Counted from the stretch's first letter, positions 7,341 to 16,177 are shown. The stretch: DNA of 29,630 nucleotides from an uncultured Clostridia bacterium (GCA_910579745.1 CAJTVH010000033.1:1-29630), one strand, 5' to 3'. Numbers and translations: made by a program. Notes: generated from the sequence alone by a model not told the origin.

Positions 7341-10300
7341 TTAAGACTCTCCCTTAGCTTGACGTTCAGCTTCTCCATTTTCTTTTTTTCTCTCTCTTGT
7401 GTCAAAAAATCCATAACAGAATAAAAGAGCGATGGAAACAGCCGTTATTAAAATACCCTCGTTAAATCCCACGGGATAATAACTAAAGTTAATGTCATGG
7501 CTTCCCTCCGTCATATAAATTCCCAGAAGGCCTCCGTTTCCAAAAGCGATTTTCTCCGCCTCCACTCCGTCCACAGTAACCGTCCAACCGTCATCATACG
7601 GTATAGAGGTGAATAAAAACCCGTCTTTATCCGTTTCAATTCCCGCCTTTACAAAATCATCGCCATACTCTGAAACAACCATGGGCGTTTTTGAGAGCCT
7701 GTCGTAAACCCTCTCAAAAACCTCGTTATTTAAATTAGCGGCGTATACTTTAAGCAGTCCGCTTTTATGATAAACTTTCGCCGCGTCATCTTTTTTACTA
7801 AGCTCAATATTAAGAGTAATTTTTGAGCCTTTAGCAACGTCACCCACATCTATAAATCCTCTGCCTAAATTAACGTCACCCCTTTTCGGCGCTTTTGTTT
7901 TTCCATCAGGTGTCGTCACCATATACTCACATTTCATCGAACTGAGAGCGTCCGCGTAAATAAAGGTTCTTCCCGTTTTATTCACGTCAATATCAAACGT
8001 GATTATAGGCACATAAGCGTAAGTCGATATTTCAGGTCTTGTAAGCTTGTATCTATTTATGTTTTTTATTCCAAACTCCTTTAAATAAGAGCTTACATCC
8101 ATAAAATCGTCTTCACTCTCATTGTCCTCATCTTCTTCGCCTTTATATTTGAATTTTATAAGCTCGACAATTTTTCCGTTTTCTGAAACATTATTCACGC
8201 TAATATTCGTTATAGGTAAAATATTCATCAAACTTTCTTTAATATCAGTAGCATGGAAAACAAAACTGTTTTGAACATCAAAAGGATTCTCATAATCGGT
8301 AATCCAGCCCTCAACGCCAAAAGCTCCTTTGTCTTCTAAATCAATATAATTCAGAACATCCGTAAACAAACCGTTTACAGTATCAACAAACACACCGTAA
8401 TCAAAACTTGATTCATTTATAAGCAAAGCATATTTGTTTTTAAGGTTTTCCAGAGTAAACTCATTGTATTCCTCGCTTCCCTTTACAATAAATCCCAATG
8501 GAAGAGCGTAAGGATTTTCATATATATAAATAAAATCATCAGAGTTATCAGGATTAATTCCGGCGACTGACAAAACGCTTTTATTTCCCGTAATTTCTTT
8601 TATTTTCTCATAAACCTCTGTTTTCTCATCTCCTTCAAAACGGAAAACCTGCCTTAAATCATCGCTTCCTGTTTTTTCCCTGAGATAATCTTTTACTTTC
8701 TCAAGAGTTTCCTCTTCCTCTTTCGTGCCTATAAAAAACGGCTTAGGCTCTTCTCCCGCTTTCATAATAAACGGCATAGCCTCATCATCTGCTGAGTCCA
8801 CATCCGAGTCTAAATTTCCAATAATATATTTAACGTTAAATATAGCTCCTATAAGAGGTGTCGGCTCATAAAACTTGCAGGAATTACTTGTGGCGGCTAT
8901 ACCAAGATTTCTCATAAGAAAAGAGGTATTCCCATAGGCGAGAGATGAAAAATTGCTGTATCCTTTAAAATTATGAAAAGAACCGCTGTTTAACATCTCA
9001 TATCCGTACATTTCAGTTCTGTTAAAGTCTTTTCCGTCTTTTTCATTTATATATTTTACAGCTCTTTCCACTCCATCGACATACCTAACATAATCTTCCC
9101 TGTTAATTTTCTTCGTTTGATAAGAAAAGCCGACAGTCGTACTGAAAACACACTCTATAAAAACAGCCAAAGCAAGGCACGCTAGGGGGTTGTATTTTTT
9201 CCCGCCGTTAAATAGCCTTAGAATAAGCGCTAAGTAAACCGCTCCAAAAATACCGATAATGATAAAATCATAATCATCAAGAACCCTTTTAAACTCATCG
9301 TCAAACGGTACTATTAAAAATTCCGTAATAACGATTATTGCTGTAAACACACATAAAAATATGTAGTAATAATCGATATTCTTAACAGCTTTTATGTTAA
9401 TAAAAGCTTTATAGGCCATTACAATTATAGCGAAACTGTAAATAAAAGTAAACCTATGAGGAATACTCGCTGGAAAATGTAATCCATGGACAGTGAAATC
9501 AAGAGCGTTTATACAGCAGCATAAAAGCATAAAACCTAAAAACAAGGAATATAATACCTTTTCCCTAAGCTTAATATTTTTATTAAGATAATAAAGAGGA
9601 ATGAGCATAATCGTGAAAAGTCCTGAGTAAACATTCGGCACATCTGAGTTTTTCGCCAAAACAATAGGCCTCGCTCCAATAAAATGGCTTGTGAGAAGCT
9701 GATACACATTTCTGTAAACCTCAAAATCGGGAAAAGGCTCGGTGCTTGTATAAGTATGGGAAATCGATATAATGGTTGGGATTATAAGAAACATGGAAAT
9801 CCCGCCCGCTATAAAGGATAATACAAAAAAACGTATAACCCTGTCCATAATAACTTTTTTATCATTTTTCCATGAATACTCTAAGAAAAGATAAACAAAG
9901 AAATAAACAGCGCCGAATACGCATACAAGAAAAGCTATATAAAAATTGGCTAAAATAACAACCGTAAGGGAAATACAATACATTTTATATTTCTTATCCT
10001 TAACAAGACTTTCTATACCTAGAGCCACAATCGGAAATAACGCCACGGCGTCAAGCCACATAACATTCCAGTAATACGACGTGATAAAAGCCATTGAAGC
10101 GTACATAAGAGCGAAAATAACTATGGTAATATCGTTCCTCTCAAACTTCTTTTTAAGATAATAAGCGAAAAAAGAAGCCGAAAAGGAAATTTTAACAAGC
10201 ACTAAAAACGCCATCCCCTCCGGGGCGTTTCCCGCCGGAAAAAAAACCATAAGAAGACTTAAAGGGCTCGCCGTATAATAGGCAAACTGGGAAATAAAGT

Positions 10301-10544
10301 TCTTTCCCAGCCCGCCTTCCCATGAATATAGAAAACTTCCCCCGTTTATAAGCTTATTTCTAAGCTCCTCATGAAAAGGGGCATACTGATGATACATATC
10401 AATTTTAAGTATGCTGTCGCTCCCCATGGGATAACATCCCAAAAGTGTATATACCAAAAGCATAACAACCGTAGCTAAAAAGAACGCGCCCCACACAAAT
10501 TTATTTTCCTCAAACGTCTCCCTTAAAAATCCTCGCCTCTCCAC
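7341..10544 (-). CDS. yfhO: YfhO-family GT-C membrane glycosyltransferase (paralogue 1)
   Basis: The protein has 1067 residues. GTG start (MERRGFL), AAGGAGG eight bases before it. The architecture is that of the YfhO family: many membrane helices (about 17-460), starting with a GCYPMGSDSILKIDMYHQY loop, then a large extracellular region (about 480-1030), and a final helix near 1035-1055 with a basic tail. The DMYHQY...SWEGGLGKNF segment is a family hallmark. In Bacillus subtilis YfhO works with a GT2 enzyme (CsbB) and a GtrA-type flippase to add sugar to lipoteichoic acid on the outer membrane face; the same three parts are present here. The gene begins three bases after the stop of its paralogue and is last in the operon. 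Sugar and acceptor are unknown. Confidence 0.9.
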   Translation of the reverse strand: MERRGFLRETFEENKFVWGAFFLATVVMLLVYTLLGCYPMGSDSILKIDMYHQYAPFHEELRNKLINGGSFLYSWEGGLGKNFISQFAYYTASPLSLLMVFFPAGNAPEGMAFLVLVKISFSASFFAYYLKKKFERNDITIVIFALMYASMAFITSYYWNVMWLDAVALFPIVALGIESLVKDKKYKMYCISLTVVILANFYIAFLVCVFGAVYFFVYLFLEYSWKNDKKVIMDRVIRFFVLSFIAGGISMFLIIPTIISISHTYTSTEPFPDFEVYRNVYQLLTSHFIGARPIVLAKNSDVPNVYSGLFTIMLIPLYYLNKNIKLREKVLYSLFLGFMLLCCCINALDFTVHGLHFPASIPHRFTFIYSFAIIVMAYKAFINIKAVKNIDYYYIFLCVFTAIIVITEFLIVPFDDEFKRVLDDYDFIIIGIFGAVYLALILRLFNGGKKYNPLACLALAVFIECVFSTTVGFSYQTKKINREDYVRYVDGVERAVKYINEKDGKDFNRTEMYGYEMLNSGSFHNFKGYSNFSSLAYGNTSFLMRNLGIAATSNSCKFYEPTPLIGAIFNVKYIIGNLDSDVDSADDEAMPFIMKAGEEPKPFFIGTKEEEETLEKVKDYLREKTGSDDLRQVFRFEGDEKTEVYEKIKEITGNKSVLSVAGINPDNSDDFIYIYENPYALPLGFIVKGSEEYNEFTLENLKNKYALLINESSFDYGVFVDTVNGLFTDVLNYIDLEDKGAFGVEGWITDYENPFDVQNSFVFHATDIKESLMNILPITNISVNNVSENGKIVELIKFKYKGEEDEDNESEDDFMDVSSYLKEFGIKNINRYKLTRPEISTYAYVPIITFDIDVNKTGRTFIYADALSSMKCEYMVTTPDGKTKAPKRGDVNLGRGFIDVGDVAKGSKITLNIELSKKDDAAKVYHKSGLLKVYAANLNNEVFERVYDRLSKTPMVVSEYGDDFVKAGIETDKDGFLFTSIPYDDGWTVTVDGVEAEKIAFGNGGLLGIYMTEGSHDINFSYYPVGFNEGILITAVSIALLFCYGFFDTRERKKENGEAERQAKGES

Positions 10545-10547
10545 AGA

Positions 10548-13500
10548 CTAAACCTCCTTCTTTACCGTCTCTTTTTTCCTTTCTCTCTTGTCAAAAAAGC
10601 CGTAGCCGCATAAAAGAGCGATAGAAACAAGGGTTATTAAAATACCCTCATTAAATCCTATAGGATAATAATTAAAGCTAATATCGTGGCTTCCTTTCGG
10701 CATATAAACACCTAAAAGCCCGTCGCCTCCGAAAGCCACCTTTTCCGCCTCCGCTCCGTCAAGAGTGACTGTCCAGCCGTCGTCATACGGTATAGACGTA
10801 AATAAAAATCCATCCTTATCCGTCTCAACTTTGGCGTTTATAAAGTCGTCGCCGTATTCCGAGATAACCATAGGCGTTTTTGAAAGCTCCTCATAAGCCC
10901 TCTCAAAATTCTCCTCGCTAAAGTTGGCGGCATATACTTTAATAGTACCGCTTTTTCTGTAGGTTTTCTCATACTCTCCTTTTTTGGTAAGCTCAAGATT
11001 AACGGTAATCTCAGAACCCTCGTCTACATATCCCACATCTATAAGGCTTCTTCCCGTACTGAGTTCTCTGCTCGGCGGAGTTTGCGTCTCGCCATTGGGC
11101 GTCGTTATGCTGTATTCTCCCTTTTTGGCGTTTCCTGAGTCAATATAGAGGAAAGTTCTTCCCGTCTTGTTCACATCAACATTAAAAGTAATCACAGGTT
11201 TGTAATCATTCGAAAAAATGCCTGGCCTTGTGAGCTCGTACTCGTTTATGTTTCTCGCGCCGAACTCTTTTAAATACTCTTTTGCATCCGTTGTAACCAG
11301 TTTATCTTCCTCGTCTCTGTACCTTAATTTTATAAGGTCCACGGACTTTCCGTTTTCCGAAACATTGTTTACTTTAATGTTCGTAACAGGTAAATCTTTT
11401 AAAATTCTCTCATTAATGTTAGTGGATGAGAAAATGAAATCATTCTGTACGTCAAAAGGATTATCATCGTCAGTAATCCAATTTTCAATGCCAAAAGTAC
11501 CGGCGCTTTTCAGCTCAATATGCTCAACAATTTCTTTTATAAAGTCATTTACCCATTTAAAAATCGCCTTGTTGTCTGAATCTATCTCGTTAAGCTGAGA
11601 AGTATATTTATTTTTAATACTTTCAAGAGTAGCCGCCTTGCTGTTTCCGTTTACGACAAACCCTAAAGGAAGAGCGTACGGATTTTCATATACATAAATG
11701 AAGTCGTCTTCTTTGTCTGGATTAATTCCCGCTATATCAGAAATTTTCTCGACGCCGGCGATTTCTTTTATTTTCTCGTCAACCTCGTTTTTCTCCTCTC
11801 CCTGAAACTCTGAAATTTGCCCTAAGTCATCGTTTCCCGTTTTCTCCTTGAGATATTCCTTTATTTTCTCAAGGGTTTCCGCCTCCTCGTCAGTTCCCAT
11901 AAAAAACGGAATAGGCTCTTTGCCATAATACAAGTCCGTAATGGTGTTTGCCCTTTTCACAATATACTTAATATTAAACATAGAGTCGATAAGCGGAGTC
12001 GGGTCATAAAGCCTGTATGAGTTGCTTGTGGCGGCTATTCCAAGTTTTTCCATAAGCTTAGACGTATTTCCGTAGGCGAGAGACGAAAATTGAGAATACC
12101 CTTTAAAATGATAAAGAGATCCCTCGTTTATAGTCAAAAACCTGTGCATTTCCATTCTGTTAAAATCTTTTCCGTCTTTCTCACTAAGATAGTCTATGGC
12201 TCTCTCCACTCCATCAATATATTTAACATAACTTTCCCTGTTAGTTTTCCCCGTATAGGCTATTCCCGTAGCCGTACTGAAAACACACTCGGCAAAAACA
12301 ATTAAAGCGAGCCCCGCCAGAGGACGTATGTCCTTTTTCTTTCCGTTGAATATCTGTAGGATAAGCGTTAAATAAAACGCTCCCAAAACAGCGATAATAA
12401 CAAAATCATAATCGGCTAGAACTCTCTCGACATCTTTGTTAAGAGGCTCTATTAAAAATTCAGTAATAATTATTATTCCCACGAATACACATAGAAACGT
12501 ATAGTAATAACTTATTTTCCTAATCGCTTTTATGTTGATAAAAGCTTTGTACGCCATTCCGATAAGAACAAAACTGTAAATAAACGTAAAGCGGTGCGGA
12601 AGGTTCGACGGAAAGTGTAATCCGTGAATAAGGAAATCCAGCGTATTCACACAGCTGCATAAAAGCATGAAAAGCAAAAGCAGGGAATACAGTGCCTTTT
12701 CTTTAAATTTAATATTTTTGTTAAGATAATAAATAGGAATAAGCATAACGGTGAGAAGTCCCGAGTAAACGTTCGGCAAATCCTCATTTCTCGCCAGTAC
12801 GACAGGCCTCGCCCCCACAAAATGGTTTGTGATAAGCTGATATACATTGTCGTAAACGTTAAGAGAAGGAAAAGATGAGTCGCTCGCCTGAGTGTGAGAA
12901 AGAGCGACGGCGGTAGGAATAGTTAGAATCATGGAAATCCCGCCAGCGATAATCGACAGCACGGAAAACCGTATAAATCGGTCCAAAATAACGCCCTTGT
13001 CTTTTTTCCATGAGTATTCTGAGAAAAGATAAACAAGGAAATAAAGCGAGGCGAACACGCAAACAAGAAAAGCTATATAAAAGTTTACCAAAATAACAAT
13101 AGTAAGAGAAATACAATACATCTTGTATTTCCTCTCCTTGACAAGACTTTCTATGCCCAAAGCCACAAGAGGAAACAGCGCTACGGCGTCAAGCCACATA
13201 ACGTTCCAGTAATATGACGTAATAAAAGCCATTGAGGCGTACATAAGGGCGAAAATAACTATAGTAATATCGTCCCTTCCAAACTTCTTTTTTAAATAAT
13301 AAGCGAAGAAAGAAGCGGAAAAAGCCACTTTAAGAAGAACAAAGAGCGCCATCGCCTCCGGCATATTCTCCTGCGGGAAAAAAACCATGAGAAAGCTTAA
13401 AGGACTCGCTGTGTAATAAGCGAACTGAGAAATAAAATCCTTTCCCAATCCTCCCTCCCAGGAATATAGAAAGCTTCTGCCGTTTACAAGCCTGTCCCTA

Positions 13501-13682
13501 AGCTCCTCGTGAAATGGGCCATACTGATGATACATGTCTACTCTTAAGATGGTGTGACTCCCTATGGGATAATATCCTAAGAATATGTATGCGGAAAGCA
13601 TAATAGCCGCCGCCAAAATAAACGACCCCCATACAAATTTGTTTTCCTCAAACTTTCTTATTAAAAACCCGTGCTTTTCCAC
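10548..13682 (-). CDS. yfhO: YfhO-family GT-C membrane glycosyltransferase (paralogue 2)
   Basis: The protein has 1044 residues. GTG start (MEKHGFL), AGGAGG eight bases upstream and overlapping the stop of the GtrA-type gene, so translation is coupled. It aligns with the protein at 7341-10544 along its entire length: the same DMYHQY and SWEGGLGKDF loop, the same membrane pattern, and a closely similar membrane-proximal end (FTSIPYDDGWTVTLDG). The extracellular central part is most diverged, with gaps. The two are products of an old tandem duplication and may have split donor or acceptor specificity. Acts with the GT2 and GtrA-type neighbours in outer-face glycosylation; this is family knowledge, not shown by the sequence. 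Confidence 0.9.
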   Translation of the reverse strand: MEKHGFLIRKFEENKFVWGSFILAAAIMLSAYIFLGYYPIGSHTILRVDMYHQYGPFHEELRDRLVNGRSFLYSWEGGLGKDFISQFAYYTASPLSFLMVFFPQENMPEAMALFVLLKVAFSASFFAYYLKKKFGRDDITIVIFALMYASMAFITSYYWNVMWLDAVALFPLVALGIESLVKERKYKMYCISLTIVILVNFYIAFLVCVFASLYFLVYLFSEYSWKKDKGVILDRFIRFSVLSIIAGGISMILTIPTAVALSHTQASDSSFPSLNVYDNVYQLITNHFVGARPVVLARNEDLPNVYSGLLTVMLIPIYYLNKNIKFKEKALYSLLLLFMLLCSCVNTLDFLIHGLHFPSNLPHRFTFIYSFVLIGMAYKAFINIKAIRKISYYYTFLCVFVGIIIITEFLIEPLNKDVERVLADYDFVIIAVLGAFYLTLILQIFNGKKKDIRPLAGLALIVFAECVFSTATGIAYTGKTNRESYVKYIDGVERAIDYLSEKDGKDFNRMEMHRFLTINEGSLYHFKGYSQFSSLAYGNTSKLMEKLGIAATSNSYRLYDPTPLIDSMFNIKYIVKRANTITDLYYGKEPIPFFMGTDEEAETLEKIKEYLKEKTGNDDLGQISEFQGEEKNEVDEKIKEIAGVEKISDIAGINPDKEDDFIYVYENPYALPLGFVVNGNSKAATLESIKNKYTSQLNEIDSDNKAIFKWVNDFIKEIVEHIELKSAGTFGIENWITDDDNPFDVQNDFIFSSTNINERILKDLPVTNIKVNNVSENGKSVDLIKLRYRDEEDKLVTTDAKEYLKEFGARNINEYELTRPGIFSNDYKPVITFNVDVNKTGRTFLYIDSGNAKKGEYSITTPNGETQTPPSRELSTGRSLIDVGYVDEGSEITVNLELTKKGEYEKTYRKSGTIKVYAANFSEENFERAYEELSKTPMVISEYGDDFINAKVETDKDGFLFTSIPYDDGWTVTLDGAEAEKVAFGGDGLLGVYMPKGSHDISFNYYPIGFNEGILITLVSIALLCGYGFFDKRERKKETVKKEV

Positions 13683-13685
13683 AAA

Positions 13686-14201
13686 TTAAACCTCCTCATT
13701 TTTATTTCTGAAAATAAAAAATTTACTGAAAAAATAATTCATAATCACGACAAAAACATTAGCCAGTATTTTAGCGATTTTATCGTTCATCCCGACTTTT
13801 GGGTTTACAACCGCCATCATCCATAAAACCTCGCAGCCGAGAGAAAAAAGCCTCGCCCCGACAAAAGCGGCAACCTCCTTAAAAACTGTTTTAAACTCAA
13901 AGCTCCTGCTCTCAAAAACATAAAGCTTATTTGTTATATAGGCGAAAGCCACCGCGATAATCCAGGCAATAACCGTAGATACCGAAACCGCGTACATAAA
14001 CCCGTCCTGCCCCTCGGAAAATCCCGAAAGCCACATGGCGGCAATGTATACCGCGTAATTCACTATCGTGGTTAAAACCCCAAAAATCAAATAATTAATG
14101 GTTTCTTTATTTACGCATTTTTTAATAAAAGGTATGCTAAGAAATTTTTTAACTATACCCATATTTAAGATTTTAACAAATATATTATGAATAAAACTCA
14201 T
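13686..14201 (-). CDS. GtrA-family membrane protein (polyprenyl-phosphate-sugar flippase)
   Basis: The protein has 171 residues, ATG with GAGGG eight bases upstream. It has four hydrophobic segments (about 38-58, 72-92, 108-131 and 143-162) in the GtrA pattern, including NYLIFGVLTTIVNYAVY and ITNKLYVFES, with FFIFR near the end as in family members. GtrA/GtcA proteins are thought to move undecaprenyl-phosphate-linked sugar across the membrane. It lies three bases before the YfhO genes and downstream of the GT2 enzyme that would charge the lipid. The N-terminal 35 residues are longer than in the smallest family members. Confidence 0.9.
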   Translation of the reverse strand: MSFIHNIFVKILNMGIVKKFLSIPFIKKCVNKETINYLIFGVLTTIVNYAVYIAAMWLSGFSEGQDGFMYAVSVSTVIAWIIAVAFAYITNKLYVFESRSFEFKTVFKEVAAFVGARLFSLGCEVLWMMAVVNPKVGMNDKIAKILANVFVVIMNYFFSKFFIFRNKNEEV

Positions 14202-14287
14202 TTTTTAAACCCTCTTATTAATAAAAATCTTAGCGAGCTTTAAAAATCAAAGGCTATTTTTATTTCACAAAACACCCATTAAATCTA

Positions 14288-14318
14288 TGGCGTCTCACAA
14301 CGCCACGCTTAAAAAGCG
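14288..14318. repeat. Two adjacent hairpins between the GT2 and GtrA-type genes
   Basis: TGGCGT/ACGCCA with a six-base loop (14288-14305) directly abuts CGCTT-AAA-AAGCG (14306-14318). The second hairpin and about 30 bases after it resemble the sequence at 17987-18035 (GCCTTCAATCTGT against GCCTCACTCTGT), so this may be a copy of a dispersed intergenic element. It splits the glycosylation genes into GT2 alone and GtrA-YfhO-YfhO. Confidence 0.5.
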
Positions 14319-14391
14319 ATAGCCTTCAATCTGTTAAATACGATTGAGTAAAAAATAAAACAAGAAACTTACATTTCCCTCACGCTTTAAG

Positions 14392-15351
14392 CTATCTGTA
14401 ATCGTCTCTCTCATCTTCTATATTTGAATCCCTTATAATATAAACTGGTCTGTTTTTAACCTCCATATATATTTTGGCGATATATTCCCCAAGTATTCCG
14501 CAGGAAAATGTAATAATACCGCCTATAAAAAGCAAAATAGCTATAATAGATGCATATCCTGGAGCGTCGATTCCAAAAGCGAGGGTTTTCACTATTATAA
14601 AAATTAAATATATAAAAGCTGAAATAGAAATAAAAATACCCAAAACAGACGCGATTTTAAGAGGAGCGGTCGAAAACGCCGTAATGCCGTCCAAGGCGTA
14701 TTTGAAAAGCTTCCAGAAAGACCACTTCGTCTCTCCCGCCGCTCTTTCCACATTCTCAAAAGAAATCCACCTCGTTTTAAATCCAACCCAGCTAAAAATA
14801 CCCTTTGAAAACCTCTGAACCTCGCTCATGGCTATAACGGCGTTTATCATTTTTCGGTTCATCATTCTGAAGTCCCCCGCGCCGTCGGGCATATTCACCT
14901 CTGAGATTTTGTTAATAAGGCGGTAAAATCTTCTTTTAAAAAAGTTGAGAATCTTAGAGTCCTTTTCTCTTCCCGCCCTGTTGGCGCAGCAGCAGTCAAA
15001 ACCCTCTTCCATGGCTTTAATCATCTCCGGTATAAGCGCCGGCGGATGCTGTAAATCGGCGTCTAGCAAAACGGCGTAATTCCCTTTTGAGTTTTTAAGC
15101 CCGGCGTACATGGCTGATTCTTTCCCAAAGTTTCTTGAAAAAGAAATATATCTCACAAAATCGTTTTCAGAGGCGAATTGTTTCAATATATCAATAGTAT
15201 TGTCAGAACTTCCGTCGTCAATAAATAAAATCTCAAAATCATACTCCTTAATTTCCGATATAACCTTGACAGTCTCGTCAAAAAATAAATTTAAAACTTG
15301 TCCCTCATTAAAACATGGAACGATTATATCAATTTTTCTCATAACCTGCAC
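14392..15351 (-). CDS. GT2 polyprenyl-phosphate glycosyltransferase (GtrB/CsbB/DPM type)
   Basis: The protein has 319 residues. The GT-A domain (about 5-220) starts with IDIIVPCFNEG and contains the metal-binding DAD in LLDADLQHPP. The ETKWSFWKLFKYALDGITAFST segment is typical of GtrB/DPM-like enzymes. Two C-terminal membrane helices (about 228-255 and 263-290) complete the fold. These enzymes transfer a sugar from a nucleotide donor to undecaprenyl phosphate at the inner face. The frame begins with GTG at 15351; an ATG three codons later (MRKIDIIV) is an equally good start, and the AAGG-type ribosome site sits awkwardly for both (4 and 13 bases). It is 190 bases from the GtrA-type gene. Confidence 0.92.
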   Translation of the reverse strand: MQVMRKIDIIVPCFNEGQVLNLFFDETVKVISEIKEYDFEILFIDDGSSDNTIDILKQFASENDFVRYISFSRNFGKESAMYAGLKNSKGNYAVLLDADLQHPPALIPEMIKAMEEGFDCCCANRAGREKDSKILNFFKRRFYRLINKISEVNMPDGAGDFRMMNRKMINAVIAMSEVQRFSKGIFSWVGFKTRWISFENVERAAGETKWSFWKLFKYALDGITAFSTAPLKIASVLGIFISISAFIYLIFIIVKTLAFGIDAPGYASIIAILLFIGGIITFSCGILGEYIAKIYMEVKNRPVYIIRDSNIEDERDDYR

Positions 15352-15382
15352 CGTTTCCTTTTATTTTTTTCATTACTTTTTA

Positions 15383-15411
15383 TTTTAACACAACGGTTGT
15401 AATAAAATCAA
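15383..15411 (-). promoter_or_regulatory. Possible promoter of the GT2 gene with a dyad in its spacer
   Basis: Minus strand: TTGATT (15406-15411), 17 bases, TTAAAA (15383-15388), which is a weak -10. The spacer contains the 11-base palindrome ACAAC-G-GTTGT (15390-15400), a possible operator. It is the only promoter-like pair I see before this gene. Confidence 0.4.
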
Positions 15412-15466
15412 TATAATTAAAATAATTTTTAAATATTATAAATCACATAACTTTTAACTGCATTTA

Positions 15467-15495
15467 TTGACTTATATATAAATAGCTGTTATAAT
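15467..15495 (+). promoter_or_regulatory. Promoter of the restriction endonuclease gene
   Basis: TTGACT (15467-15472), 17 bases and a perfect TATAAT (15490-15495). The expected transcript start (about 15502) coincides with the left arm of the inverted repeat at 15503-15518, leaving a leader of about 27 bases without a normal Shine-Dalgarno sequence. Confidence 0.85.
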
Positions 15496-15502
15496 GACGC
15501 TG

Positions 15503-15518
15503 GAGATAAAACACTCTA
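15503..15518. repeat. Left arm of 16-bp inverted repeat bracketing the endonuclease gene
   Basis: GAGATAAAACACTCTA is the exact reverse complement of 16086-16101. Both arms have TATAAT just outside them, pointing inward (7 bases away on this side, 11 on the other), so the similarity extends beyond 16 bases with a small gap. Confidence 0.9.
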
Positions 15519-15528
15519 AATTGTAATC

Positions 15529-16071
15529 ATGCCAATATATAATGAATTTGGGTTTATTGAAATTGATGCAGCCCGTATTGATGAAACATGTGCCGCCTAT
15601 TTTAAATGGAAAGACTTAAATACTTATATTTCTAATAACAGCCATAGAGGAATAAATATGCCTGATGCCATCAGTGAGCCAATGGGGTGTTATTGCCTTG
15701 GGTACTTATGGAATAGAGGCAGTGAAGCAGGTGACGCAACAGATCCGTCAACAAACAAAAAAATAGAATTTAAAGCGACATCAAGATTTGAGGGAGATTT
15801 ATCTTCCTTTGGACCAAAATGTTCTTTTGATAACTTGGTGTTTTTGAGGTTTAATTTAGAAAAAAATTTACTGTATATTTATGATTTAAAAATCAATTCA
15901 GAAGAATTCGGCAAGTATCCTGCAAATAAGAACGAAACCATACAGGAACAAAAAGAGCAGGGGCGACGACCTCATGTTAGTTTGCAGGAATTATTTGTGA
16001 AAGCAAATCAACTTGAACCTGATATTATCTTTGATATTCGTCGCTGCAAAATTATCGAAGATAATCGTTAA
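15529..16071 (+). CDS. Type II restriction endonuclease, Bsp6I-like (predicted GCNGC)
   Basis: The protein has 180 residues and a PD-(D/E)XK signature: D69 in GDATDP followed by E80-x-K82 in IEFKATS. The segments RGINMPDAISEPMGCYC, FKATSRFEGDLSSFGP and LVFLRFNL are what I recall of the Bsp6I family, whose enzymes cut GC^NGC; the length is close to that of R.Bsp6I. A C5 methyltransferase and Vsr follow, as expected. The ATG at 15529 is the only usable start, since an in-frame stop lies at 15517, yet no ribosome binding site is near: the closest GGAG (15502-15505) is 23 bases away. Translation may be weak by design. The endonuclease role is firm from context; the exact recognition site is inference. 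Confidence 0.75.
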   Translation: MPIYNEFGFIEIDAARIDETCAAYFKWKDLNTYISNNSHRGINMPDAISEPMGCYCLGYLWNRGSEAGDATDPSTNKKIEFKATSRFEGDLSSFGPKCSFDNLVFLRFNLEKNLLYIYDLKINSEEFGKYPANKNETIQEQKEQGRRPHVSLQELFVKANQLEPDIIFDIRRCKIIEDNR

Positions 16072-16085
16072 ACTGTTAAGAAAGG

Positions 16086-16101
16086 TAGAGTGTTTTATCT
16101 C
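16086..16101. repeat. Right arm of 16-bp inverted repeat bracketing the endonuclease gene
   Basis: TAGAGTGTTTTATCTC is the exact reverse complement of 15503-15518. Just beyond it, on the minus strand, is TATAAT (16113-16118), a possible -10 for an antisense transcript across the endonuclease gene. The -35 position (TCAGAT) is poor. Confidence 0.9.
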
Positions 16102-16117
16102 TGCTTTTTGCCATTAT

Positions 16118-16139
16118 AGATTGCAGCATGCCGCAATCT
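16118..16139. promoter_or_regulatory. 22-bp operator-like palindrome containing two GCNGC sites
   Basis: AGATTGC (16118-16124) and GCAATCT (16133-16139) flank A-GCATGC-C. The only mismatch in the dyad is A16125 against C16132. Each of these bases is the N of a GCNGC site: GCAGC at 16123-16127 and GCCGC at 16130-16134. The palindrome lies 38 bases before the methyltransferase ATG. A binding site whose state depends on methylation is a plausible reading. Confidence 0.6.
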
Positions 16140-16177
16140 GATATTTAGTAGTATACAAATTGAAAGGTGTTTTAAAA

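Noticed and set aside
16160..16177. Upstream TTG as the methyltransferase start
   Set aside because: It would place the ribosome site GAAAGG inside the coding region; ATG at 16178 gives the normal start just before motif I.
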